Shown one piece after another: positions 1 through 6,373 of a stretch of DNA of 9,821 bases. The first letter of the stretch is position 1; every line of letters begins with the position of its first letter. The notes beneath the pieces were generated by a model. It saw nothing but the letters and a program-made list of their open reading frames with translations. It ran no database searches and was not told where the DNA came from. Origin of the DNA: Cloacimonetes bacterium UBA4175. GTDB taxonomy: Bacteria > Cloacimonadota > Cloacimonadia > Cloacimonadales > Cloacimonadaceae. The position numbers and the translations under genes are program-made. The DNA lies in NCBI GenBank assembly GCA_002379855.1, contig DFUX01000013.1, forward strand, positions 1-9,821, written 5' to 3'.

Positions 1-15
1 GTGGAAAGGTTCCCC

Positions 16-275
16 CGAAACAAGCCCAACAGGCTTTATCTGTGTCATCCCGGGCAGGCTTGCTTGACCCGGGATCCAGTCTTTTGGAAGCAACCAGCCA
101 TCTCCGAAACAAGCCCCACCAGACTATATAATGTGTCATCACGGCCTGCGAGCCGTGATCCAGTCTTTTAGGAACTACCACGCCAGCCTCGAAACAACCC
201 ACACCAAAACTATAAAACCGTGTCATCACGGGCTTGACCCGGGATCCAGTCTTTTAGGACTGTTTGGAGTCCGAG
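16..275. repeat. Three tandem ~85-89 bp repeat units with hairpin core
   Basis: Three diverged units begin with CGAAACAA at 16, 105 and 190, so the period is 89 then 85 bp. Each unit has a variable middle, then TGTCATC, a hairpin, and GATCCAGTCTTTT(A/T)GGA. The hairpin arms are 47-54/68-75 (ATCCCGGG/CCCGGGAT), 138-145/152-159 (ATCACGGC/GCCGTGAT) and 225-232/238-245 (ATCACGGG/CCCGGGAT, one mismatch). Units 1 and 2 differ in both arms in a way that keeps pairing. The core resembles the general GTCATYCC...GGRATCCAG class of small dispersed bacterial palindromes (compare Neisseria dRS3, ATTCCC-N8-GGGAAT); that likeness is my inference. There is no open frame with coding character here. Confidence 0.85.
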
Positions 276-331
276 CCGGCTTCAGGACTGGCATAAGCAT
301 TAAACCCATATTGCCGGCTTGAACTCCAAAC
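262..331. repeat. 19-bp inverted repeat, long imperfect hairpin
   Basis: GTTTGGAGTCCGAGCCGGC (262-280) pairs with GCCGGCTTGAACTCCAAAC (313-331) at 17 of 19 positions. One of the two exceptions is a G-T wobble. The loop is 32 nt. The left arm starts just after the third tandem unit. There is no T-run after the right arm, so a simple intrinsic terminator is unlikely. A mobile or REP-like element remnant is more likely. Confidence 0.7.
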
Positions 332-404
332 CAAGCCAGCATGGAGTTCATTGAGCCAGGACTGGCTTCATATTGCCACCAGACGCTTTGGGCTCAATGG
401 ACTT
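321..404. repeat. Overlapping inverted repeats continuing the hairpin chain
   Basis: GAACTCCA (321-328) is perfectly complementary to TGGAGTTC (342-349), and the first arm is also part of the right arm of the preceding 19-bp repeat, so the two foldings compete. Next, 344-357 pairs with 391-404 at 12 of 14 positions, around TTGAGCC (351-357) and GGCTCAA (391-397). Direct repeats CAGGACTGGC (283-292, 357-366) and CATATTGCC (307-315, 369-377) also link this block to the preceding one, which suggests partial duplication of one element. Confidence 0.6.
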
Positions 405-514
405 CATGCGTGGCGGACTGCGATACCCGCTAACCTCCTTTATTTTAGAGACTTATTACAACGGTCTTTTCCTGTCCCGAATCAATTCCTTTCTCCATCC
501 CCCCACATACCGCT

Positions 515-579
515 GTCATTTGAGCCTCAATGACTTAAGACCATCATCCTTAGGTATGTGGTTGCGAAGTTAAGGATGA
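515..579. repeat. REP-like palindromes (left copy)
   Basis: A near-palindrome lies at 515-534 (GTCAT, T, TGAG, C, CTCA, ATGAC). It is followed by a perfect 9-bp inverted repeat TCATCCTTA (544-552) / TAAGGATGA (571-579) with an 18-nt loop. The segment 535-555 matches 9777-9797 at 19 of 21 positions, including an identical 15-mer CCATCATCCTTAGGT. A small 11-bp tandem duplication follows at 578-588/589-599 (GACCCCAGGAA, GACCCCAAGAA). This looks like an interspersed element of the genome. Confidence 0.65.
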
Positions 580-615
580 CCCCAGGAAGACCCCAAGAAA
601 ACTATAGGATGCAAA

Positions 616-687
616 GGGGAGCGATGGCAGGGGAAGGAGGGTTTTGGGGCGGGGAAAAAAGAGCTTGACTTGGGAGGCAGGGCGGGG
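616..687 (+). other. G-tract-rich leader with G-quadruplex motif
   Basis: The strand that becomes mRNA carries G-runs at 616-619, 630-633, 639-641, 646-649 and 651-654. The last four are separated by loops of 5, 4 and 1 nt, which fits the standard intramolecular G-quadruplex pattern (G3+, loops of 1-7). More G-runs follow at 672-674, 680-682 and 684-687. The block ends 14 nt before the ribosome binding site of the alcohol dehydrogenase. The motif is seen directly; a regulatory role is inference. Confidence 0.5.
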
Positions 688-700
688 AAATCTATGCCAC

Positions 701-705
701 AGGAG
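701..705 (+). promoter_or_regulatory. Ribosome binding site deciding the ADH start
   Basis: AGGAG lies 10 nt before ATG 716. An in-frame upstream start at 644 would add 24 residues of low-complexity, G-rich translation with no family likeness, so ATG 716 is preferred. Confidence 0.75.
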
Positions 706-715
706 AAACACACAC

Positions 716-1804
716 ATGATCTACAACCCCACCAAAATACACTTTGGCGAGCAGGCCGCGCGCCAGGCGGCGGATGACCTTGCCAGCCTGGGCAGCCGGG
801 CTTTTATCGTGACCGGCAGGCAAAGCGCCGTGCAAAGCGGAGCCCTGGACTCCGTGCTGGAAGTTTTGCGGGAAAAGGGCGTCTCCTGGCAGATCCACGC
901 GCGCATCGGAGAAAACCCCAGCCTGGAAATGGTGCTGGAAGGAGCCCAGGCCCTCAACGCCAGCGAATGCGACTTCGTTGTCGGTATCGGCGGGGGCAGC
1001 CCGATAGACGCCGCCAAGGCCATCGCCCTGGCCAGCGCGAATGATCTGGCAGAGAGCGAGCTGTACCGCACCGATCTTTTCAAGCGCAGCTTGCCATTGG
1101 CGGCCGTGCCCACCACCTCCGGCACAGGCTCCGAGGTGACCCAGTATTCCGTGCTAACCGACCGGAGCAGAAAACGCAAGGCAGGCTTCGGAAGCAGCCT
1201 GGCCTTTCCCGCGCTGGCGGTCTGCGACCCCCGCCACACCCTCAGCATGGGCGCACGGGAAACGCTGAACACCGGCATCGACGCGCTCTCCCACCTCCTG
1301 GAAGGCATCTACTCCCAAAAAAGAGAGGCGCTGCTTTATCCCCTCATATATAGTGGGATCAAAGCCATCATCCGCAATCTGGAAAAGGCTTTGGCGCAGC
1401 CCGGCGATCTTGCCGCGCGCAGCGAAATGATGCGCGCCGCGCTCTACGGAGGCCTCGCCATCTCCAGCACCGGCACCACCCTGCAGCACTCCCTGGGCTA
1501 TCCGCTAACCAGCCACTTTGGAGTGCCCCACGGGCTGAGCAACGGCATCGCGATGCGCCAGGTCATGGAGCTTTACTCCAGGGCATTGCGGCCGGAACTG
1601 GATGAGCTGTTCCACGCCCTGGGCATGGGCAGCCAGGATTTTTACGCCTGGCTGGATGGACTGGGCATGAAGGCGGAACTGGATATAACGGAAGAGTTTA
1701 TCGCTATGGCTGTGCCAGAGGTGATAGGCAGCCGCAACATGGCCAACAATCCTTTCGCGGTAAGCGCGGAGGAAGTGGCGGAGCTTTACCGGAGCCTGCC
1801 CTGA
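716..1804 (+). CDS. Iron-containing alcohol dehydrogenase
   Basis: Group III (Fe-ADH, PF00465) NAD(P)-dependent alcohol dehydrogenase, 362 aa, a little shorter than the usual ~380-390. The N-terminus MIYNPTKIHFGEQ is typical of butanol-dehydrogenase-like members. Visible motifs are the nucleotide-binding GIGGGSPIDAAKA (90-102), PTTSGTGSE (132-140) and the metal ligands D189 and H193 in GIDALSH, H258 in LQHSLGY, and H272 in VPHG. The 4- and 14-residue spacings match the ligand pattern of FucO-type enzymes, so the metal site is intact. Likely role: cytoplasmic reduction of a short-chain aldehyde to alcohol, or the reverse; the substrate cannot be told from sequence. Transcribed alone, after a G-rich leader; TTGACT (665-670) might be a -35 but no good -10 follows. 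Its stop lies 7 bp from the stop of the convergent DUF486 gene. Confidence 0.93.
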   Translation: MIYNPTKIHFGEQAARQAADDLASLGSRAFIVTGRQSAVQSGALDSVLEVLREKGVSWQIHARIGENPSLEMVLEGAQALNASECDFVVGIGGGSPIDAAKAIALASANDLAESELYRTDLFKRSLPLAAVPTTSGTGSEVTQYSVLTDRSRKRKAGFGSSLAFPALAVCDPRHTLSMGARETLNTGIDALSHLLEGIYSQKREALLYPLIYSGIKAIIRNLEKALAQPGDLAARSEMMRAALYGGLAISSTGTTLQHSLGYPLTSHFGVPHGLSNGIAMRQVMELYSRALRPELDELFHALGMGSQDFYAWLDGLGMKAELDITEEFIAMAVPEVIGSRNMANNPFAVSAEEVAELYRSLP

Positions 1805-1811
1805 GCGCCGC

Positions 1812-2141
1812 TCACCACTTTTTGAAGATAAAGAAAACCGCCGCCACGATCAGCGCGAAGCCCACCAGATAGTTCCAGCGGAACTGCTCCTTGAGGTAAA
1901 ACACGGAAAAAACGCTGAATACCACCAGGGTGATGACCTCCTGGATGGTCTTGAGCTGATAGGCGCTGAAGGTGCCGTGCCCGAAGCGGTTGGCGGGCAC
2001 CTGGAAGCAGTATTCAAAAAAGGCGATGCCCCAGGAGGCCAGGATCACCAGCAGGAGCGGGGAATTCTTGTATTTGAGGTGGCCATACCAGGCGAAGGTC
2101 ATAAAGATGTTGGAGATGGTGAGCAGGATGACAGTTTTCAT
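1812..2141 (-). CDS. DUF486 / DMT-superfamily small membrane protein
   Basis: 109-aa inner-membrane protein of the DUF486 family (PF04342), counted among drug/metabolite-transporter-like proteins. Four hydrophobic segments are visible, at roughly residues 3-21, 28-48, 66-86 and 90-107. The family signature is clear: FMTFAWYGHLK near the N-terminus, then QVPANRFG and LKTIQEVITL in the middle. The length is normal for the family, whose function is unknown; a transport role is only suggested by superfamily membership. It starts 16 bp after the stop of the B6 kinase gene. Its likely Shine-Dalgarno (AAGGAA, complement of 2154-2159) overlaps that stop codon, so the two genes are probably co-transcribed and may be translationally coupled. 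The short gap to the convergent ADH gene leaves no room for a separate terminator. Confidence 0.9.
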   Translation of the reverse strand: MKTVILLTISNIFMTFAWYGHLKYKNSPLLLVILASWGIAFFEYCFQVPANRFGHGTFSAYQLKTIQEVITLVVFSVFSVFYLKEQFRWNYLVGFALIVAAVFFIFKKW

Positions 2142-2157
2142 GGGCGGATGGGTTCCT

Positions 2158-3030
2158 TCAGGGTTGATAATGCGAAGCCAGGTCCCACTGCAGCATGCGT
2201 TCCAGGTCTATGCCCTCGCGGGGATCGGCATTGGAAGGGATGCCGGCTTCGATGGCCAGGGTCATGATCTCCACGGAGGCGCGCACCGAGGATTCGATGG
2301 AAAAGCCGTTTACCATGCCAGCCATAAGCAGGGCCGTGAAGCAGTCCCCCGCGCCGGGATGGATGCCTCCGCTGCGGATGTAGGGATAACGGACAAGATT
2401 GTCGCGGGAAGCGCAATAGTATTGCACTTCCAGCATACCCGGCCGGGAACCGGGCACGGAGGTAAGCACTATGTGGCGGGGGCCGCTCAGGCTGATGCGG
2501 CGGCACCAGTCCAGTATCACGCCTTCATCTGCCCGGGCGTCGGCAGCTTCGCCGGCCAGCAGCGCGGCTTCCGTGAAATTGGGAGTGATCAGGTCTGCGC
2601 GGCGTACCAGTTCCCGCATGGATTCCACCATCTCCGGGCCGTAGCAGCCATAAAGGGAGCCGCCATCTCCCAGCACCGGATCCACCAGCACCAGGCTATC
2701 TTTGCCCCGCAGCAGGTCAATCGCCTCCCCCACCAGCAAAACCTGGTCTGGAGAAGATAAAAAGCCGCTGCAGATGGCCTCGAAATCCAGTCCCACCTCC
2801 TGCCAGTGTCTGGCAAAATCGGGCAGGTGGGGGCTCATGTCAACCCAATGGGGGTCGGGATAGTCGGTGTTGACGGAGAGCACCGCCGCGGGAAAGGCGC
2901 AGACCCTGATCCCCAAACGGTAGAGGATGGGAATGAAGGCCATCAGCGAGGTGTGGCCAAAGCCGCAGAGGTCGTTGATGACCAGGGCTCTCTTGCAGGT
3001 GTTGTGGGTTGCTTGTGAATCTGTCTTCAT
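2158..3030 (-). CDS. Pyridoxamine/pyridoxal kinase (PfkB-like)
   Basis: 290-aa ribokinase-superfamily kinase that phosphorylates vitamin B6 vitamers in the salvage route to pyridoxal 5'-phosphate. Visible features: N-terminal RALVINDLCGFGHTSL (14-29); HWQEVGLDFEAICSGFL (75-91), like the pyridoxamine-kinase subgroup; VLVDPVLGDGGSLY (114-127) for ATP/metal binding; ADLITPNFTEAALL (145-158); and the anion-hole/catalytic PGAGD with D229. The subgroup best fits the Firmicutes-type pyridoxamine kinase rather than E. coli PdxY, so I give no symbol. A hydroxymethylpyrimidine kinase is less likely. ATG 3030 is the only usable start before an upstream in-frame stop (3106-3108). It adds about 12 residues before the conserved region and has no obvious Shine-Dalgarno. 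A TTGACC (complement of 3063-3068) lies upstream, with a poor -10. Confidence 0.88.
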   Translation of the reverse strand: MKTDSQATHNTCKRALVINDLCGFGHTSLMAFIPILYRLGIRVCAFPAAVLSVNTDYPDPHWVDMSPHLPDFARHWQEVGLDFEAICSGFLSSPDQVLLVGEAIDLLRGKDSLVLVDPVLGDGGSLYGCYGPEMVESMRELVRRADLITPNFTEAALLAGEAADARADEGVILDWCRRISLSGPRHIVLTSVPGSRPGMLEVQYYCASRDNLVRYPYIRSGGIHPGAGDCFTALLMAGMVNGFSIESSVRASVEIMTLAIEAGIPSNADPREGIDLERMLQWDLASHYQP

Positions 3031-3109
3031 ATCGGTATCACAATCGGCTGGATCGGCATAGTGGTCAAGGATTTTCTGCCCTGCGGGGAGGGGCGGGCTC
3101 CATTTCTAC

Positions 3110-3135
3110 TTGACAGCCGCTGATGGGATTATAAT
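3110..3135 (+). promoter_or_regulatory. Candidate sigma-70-type promoter for the outer-membrane protease-like gene
   Basis: TTGACA (3110-3115) and TATAAT (3130-3135) both match the consensus hexamers perfectly, but only 14 bp separate them instead of about 17. A start near 3142 would leave a short leader before the ribosome binding site at 3159-3165. Position and sequence support a promoter; the short spacer is odd and may weaken it or indicate an activator. Confidence 0.5.
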
Positions 3136-3158
3136 TGGCGGCATTGCAAGTATCACAC

Positions 3159-3165
3159 GAGGAGA
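3159..3165 (+). promoter_or_regulatory. Ribosome binding site deciding a GTG start
   Basis: GAGGAGA is followed after about 6 nt by GTG 3171. That start places a clean signal peptide at the N-terminus. The in-frame TTG at 3135 lies inside the predicted -10 box and is rejected. Confidence 0.8.
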
Positions 3166-3170
3166 ATGCT

Positions 3171-5888
3171 GTGAAGCTGCTGAAAACCTTGTTCCTGCTT
3201 GGCCTCTGCCTGCTGCCTCCGGCTCTGGCTGCCTGGCCGAACTATTATACACTTTCCACGGACAACTTTGAGGTTTATTACCGCAAGGGCTGGGCCACCG
3301 AGGCCATGAACGCGCTGCAGGCGCTGGAATACAGCCGTCCCTACGTGGAGGAGCTGACTGGCAACAGACCCGCGCGGGTGCCTGTTCTGCTGGAGGATAT
3401 GGGCAACATGGTGAATGGCTACGCCAGCCCGATTGGCAAGTCAATGGCCCTCTTCGCCTATCCACCCTCCCAGGATGAACTGGCTCTTGGCGAGGACTGG
3501 TGGCAGATCGTGGGTATCCACGAATACATCCACATGGCGCAGATGACCAAGGTGAGCGGCGAACCAGCCCTGCTCAGGACGCTCTTTGGCAATATCCTCT
3601 ATCCCAACCTCTACCAGCCGATGTGGATGACCGAGGGCATCACGGTGTATGGCGAATCCCAGCTATCGGAGTATGGCGGCAGGCTGAACGCGGGCACCTA
3701 TGCCGCGGTGATCAACGCGCTGGCACGGGAAGACAAACTGCCCTCCGCCGGCAAGGCCTGCTATTACAGCTATGGCAATCCGCTGGCACACTACTATGTT
3801 TACGGTTCCAGCTTCCACCAGTATCTGGCGGACAAATACGGCGAAAGCAGGTTTTCCCAGCTCTACAGCGAAACGGGCTCCTCGCTGCAGTCCTATCTGA
3901 ACCCCATCTATTCCGGCCTCTCTTTGGACGCCGCTTACAAAAAGGTGTATGGCAAGCCTACAACCGCATTGTGGGCGGATTGGAAAGCGGAGATGAAGCA
4001 GCGCTCCAAACCCCTGCCGAGGCAAAACATCACCCGCCGGGGAGGACGCACCGACAACCTGCAATACCACGCGGGAAACCTTTACTACACAAACTACGGC
4101 GTTAGCAAGACCGGCCCCGGTAGCGGCTTTTCCGGCCACCGCCTGATCCGTGTTTCCGACCCCGGAGGCAAGGCCCGGCAGGAAGTCCTGGTGCAGCAGG
4201 GTTCGGATTTCCCCGCCGGTTACCAGATCCACGGGGATAAGCTCTACTACAGCAGGTCGGAGTTTAAAGGCGGGTATTCCAATAACAACATGGACGGCTT
4301 GGGCGTGATCACCCAGATCTGGGAACAGAAACTGGAAGGGGGAGGACGCCGCAAACTCTATTCCGGCCCCGCTCGTTCCTTTTGCAAGTTGGATGACGGG
4401 CAGATACTGATCTCCGAGGATGACCCCACCCACCAGAAAAGCATCCTGCTCATGCTGGATCCTTCCACCAAAAGCAAAAAGCCCCTGGGTAACCTGGACT
4501 GTCTGATCGGCACCATCCACCAGAGCAGGGGCAGGATCTATGTGACCGCGCGAAGGTTCGGGCATAACAACAGCATCTATGAACTGAACCTGGCATCCCT
4601 GCAACTGACGCCCCTGGTGGACACACCCCATCTGGAGACGGTGACCGGGGTGCAGGACGGCAACCTGCTCTTCACTGCCATCTATAATGGAGAAAACGGT
4701 TCCTACCTCTACAACACCTCCAGCCGGCAGGTTTCCAAATTCAGCGGCTTTTCCGAGCTGAGGTGCGCGGTGCAGGATGGCAACGGGCAAAACTGGTTCA
4801 TCGCGGTCAATGGCGAGGGACAGGATGTGTATGCGGACAGGCTTTCCCTGCAACCTTTCAACCCACCCTCCGGCAAAAGTTCCCGCCTTCCCTACTCCCG
4901 CCTGCGGGGCGGCGAGGGCAAGGTCTTGGGCAAGTATGAGGTCAAGAGGGGAACCTACGCCTCCAACATCCTGCACCTGCTCTGGCCCAGGTTTTACCGC
5001 GTTCCTTTCATCGACAGTTCGACAGACACCCCGGACAGCCTGTTTACGCTTGATCAACTGACCCTGGGAATCATGATGGCAGGCCAGGACGTGGTGGGGG
5101 ATTTCCCCTTGTGGAGCGCGGCTGTGCTCTATGACATGTCCAAGAAGGAATGGGGCTATGAACTGAGCCTGGAAAACCACTTTTTCCGTCCGGTCAAACA
5201 CAGCCTCGAGTTCAGCAATCTGGACGGCAAGACCCTCATTTCGCAGCAATATGTGCCTCTGATCACCCGCATGAATTACGGTCTTACCGGACTCAATCCG
5301 GGCTTCGGCTTCATGGCCTGGGGCAAGGAAAATGAAAACTACCGTAAACTGCTCTACCCCTTCCTGGAAGCCAGTTTTGCCTACAAAGGGGTCAGGCTCG
5401 GCACCACCACCAGCCTGCTCTATGAAAGCAAGGATGGCTGGCTGAGCTCGGATCGCGACCGCCTGGGCTGGAAAGGCCAATACAATCTGCGCGTGAAAGC
5501 GCCACTTTCCACCGAACTGCGCAGCAACCTGATCCTGGCCAGAGACCCGGACGCCAACCCGGATGAGGTTTTCCCCGCGCTAAGGGGCTACGCCAAAGAA
5601 TGGAACGCCCGCGAGGGATTCGTGCTTGCCAACTCCTGGTATGCCCCGCTGTTCAAGATCCGCAACGGCTTCTGGACTCCCAACATCTATGTGGAAGACA
5701 TCAATCTGGGGCTTTTTTACGACCTTGCCAGCCCGATGGGCAAAGAAGAGCGCGGCTCCATCTCCGCCTATGGCGCGGAACTGATCGCGGAAATTTCGGC
5801 GGGATACGTCTTGTCATTCAACCTGGGCCTGCGCTTCAGCCAAAACAAGGACGGGCAAAGCCGCTGGGACTTGATTTTTGGCTTATAG
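3171..5888 (+). CDS. Secreted three-part protein: Zn-metallopeptidase-like, beta-propeller, Omp85-like barrel
   Basis: 905 aa. A signal peptide (MKLLKTLFLLGLCLLPPALA, cut near residue 20-21) sends it through Sec. Residues ~27-280 look like a gluzincin 'peptidase MA'-type domain: HEYIH (117-121) is an HExxH zinc site, and E155 in MWMTEG is a plausible third ligand. Residues ~290-600 contain recurring short beta-strand segments (GNLYYTN, GDKLYYS, GRIYVTA, GNLLFTA, NWFIAV) typical of a TolB-like propeller. Residues ~640-905 look like a barrel, with a linker LHLLWPRFYRVPF (601-613) before it. LRGY (804-807) followed by WYAPLFKIRNGFW and LGLFYDL matches the RGY-loop region of Omp85/BamA barrels. 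The barrel part is short for 16 strands. Likely location is the outer membrane, with the protease and propeller on one face; substrate unknown. Expressed alone, divergent from the B6 kinase gene. The order of domains is a sequence reading, not a search result. Confidence 0.8.
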   Translation: MKLLKTLFLLGLCLLPPALAAWPNYYTLSTDNFEVYYRKGWATEAMNALQALEYSRPYVEELTGNRPARVPVLLEDMGNMVNGYASPIGKSMALFAYPPSQDELALGEDWWQIVGIHEYIHMAQMTKVSGEPALLRTLFGNILYPNLYQPMWMTEGITVYGESQLSEYGGRLNAGTYAAVINALAREDKLPSAGKACYYSYGNPLAHYYVYGSSFHQYLADKYGESRFSQLYSETGSSLQSYLNPIYSGLSLDAAYKKVYGKPTTALWADWKAEMKQRSKPLPRQNITRRGGRTDNLQYHAGNLYYTNYGVSKTGPGSGFSGHRLIRVSDPGGKARQEVLVQQGSDFPAGYQIHGDKLYYSRSEFKGGYSNNNMDGLGVITQIWEQKLEGGGRRKLYSGPARSFCKLDDGQILISEDDPTHQKSILLMLDPSTKSKKPLGNLDCLIGTIHQSRGRIYVTARRFGHNNSIYELNLASLQLTPLVDTPHLETVTGVQDGNLLFTAIYNGENGSYLYNTSSRQVSKFSGFSELRCAVQDGNGQNWFIAVNGEGQDVYADRLSLQPFNPPSGKSSRLPYSRLRGGEGKVLGKYEVKRGTYASNILHLLWPRFYRVPFIDSSTDTPDSLFTLDQLTLGIMMAGQDVVGDFPLWSAAVLYDMSKKEWGYELSLENHFFRPVKHSLEFSNLDGKTLISQQYVPLITRMNYGLTGLNPGFGFMAWGKENENYRKLLYPFLEASFAYKGVRLGTTTSLLYESKDGWLSSDRDRLGWKGQYNLRVKAPLSTELRSNLILARDPDANPDEVFPALRGYAKEWNAREGFVLANSWYAPLFKIRNGFWTPNIYVEDINLGLFYDLASPMGKEERGSISAYGAELIAEISAGYVLSFNLGLRFSQNKDGQSRWDLIFGL

Positions 5889-5984
5889 AGGGAAGGCGGC
5901 AAAGAACTTGTGCTTGACACAAAAATGCCTTGCCGAGATTTGGCGTAAGTATGTAAAAATATCTCTGTTTTGGAGGAATACACC
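5889..5984 (+). promoter_or_regulatory. Intergenic region with a possible promoter for the gcvH operon
   Basis: TTGACA at 5914-5919 is a perfect -35-like hexamer sitting inside the small inverted repeat TTGTG (5908-5912) / CACAA (5918-5922). CGGCAA (5897-5902) and TTGCCG (5930-5935) flank it as an outer inverted repeat. No convincing -10 lies at normal spacing (5937-5942 reads GATTTG). The nested repeats could be an operator or a weak terminator of the preceding gene; neither is secure. Confidence 0.3.
5972..5976 (+). promoter_or_regulatory. Ribosome binding site of gcvH
   Basis: GGAGG lies 8 nt before ATG 5985. It fixes the start at 5985 (or, less likely, ATG 5991) rather than the in-frame TTG at 5970. 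Confidence 0.8.
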
Positions 5985-6362
5985 ATGGTAATGGAAGAAC
6001 TATACTATACCGAGAGCCACGAATGGGTGCAGTTGAACGGCGACCTCGCCACAGTGGGCATCACAGATTTTGCTCAGAGCGAGCTGGGAGACATCGTTTT
6101 TGTGGAACTGCCGGATGTGAACAGCAGAGTCTCCGCCGGCGAGCCCTGCGGCTCCATCGAAGCCGTCAAGGCGGTGGTTGACCTGATCAGCCCCTTGAGC
6201 GGCAAGGTCGAGGAAAGAAACGGCGATCTGGATGACACCCCCGATCTGATCAACAAATCCGCCTTTGACGAAGGCTGGCTCTTCAAGGTTCGCATCAGCT
6301 CCAAAGACGAGCTTGCCAACCTCCTCACCGCTCAGGAATACAGCAAACTGATCGAAGGCTAA
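5985..6362 (+). CDS. gcvH: Glycine cleavage system H protein
   Basis: 125-aa lipoyl-carrier protein, normal length for GcvH. K62 in GSIEAVKAVVDLISPLSG (56-73) is the predicted lipoylation site; the usual form is ESVKA-x-D, so the variant AVKAVVD keeps the lysine. The N-terminal YTESHEWV (8-15), VGITDFAQSELGDIVFVELP (24-43) and C-terminal LINKSAFDEGWLFKV (88-102) are all family landmarks. In the cytoplasm it carries the aminomethyl group between the P, T and L proteins of glycine cleavage; in some bacteria it also feeds lipoate transfer. No gcvT or gcvP is in the window, so its partners must be elsewhere if it works in glycine cleavage. It is the first gene of the gcvH-gmk-omega-udg-phosphoesterase cluster, with gmk starting 11 bp after its stop. 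Confidence 0.95.
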   Translation: MVMEELYYTESHEWVQLNGDLATVGITDFAQSELGDIVFVELPDVNSRVSAGEPCGSIEAVKAVVDLISPLSGKVEERNGDLDDTPDLINKSAFDEGWLFKVRISSKDELANLLTAQEYSKLIEG

Positions 6363-6373
6363 ACTATCAGCGC

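Noticed and set aside
16..275. Possible CRISPR array
   Set aside because: The units are 85-89 bp, diverged along most of their length and contain an internal hairpin; there are no short identical repeats with unique spacers and no cas gene.
131..573. Three short plus-strand open frames (131-322, 351-533, 373-573)
   Set aside because: They run through the tandem repeats and palindromes, have no ribosome binding sites, and translate to low-information peptides.
1805..1811. Terminator between the convergent ADH and DUF486 genes
   Set aside because: The gap is 7 bp with no hairpin and T-run; termination must occur inside the opposite gene or depend on Rho.
1972..2760. 262-codon plus-strand open frame over the B6 kinase and DUF486 genes
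   Set aside because: The minus-strand frames carry clear kinase and DUF486 signatures; the plus-strand product is rich in Gly, His, Ala and Gln and has no family features.
3078..3098. Possible second G-quadruplex or terminator hairpin in the divergent intergenic region
   Set aside because: Only three G-runs are present (3085-3088, 3090-3093, 3095-3097), the GCCC/GGGC stem is just 4 bp, and no T-run follows.
3663..5480. 605-codon open frame on the minus strand, antisense to the large outer-membrane gene
   Set aside because: Its translation has no recognisable motif and low-complexity GC-rich composition, while the plus-strand frame has a signal peptide, HExxH and barrel motifs. Long antisense frames are common in GC-rich genes.
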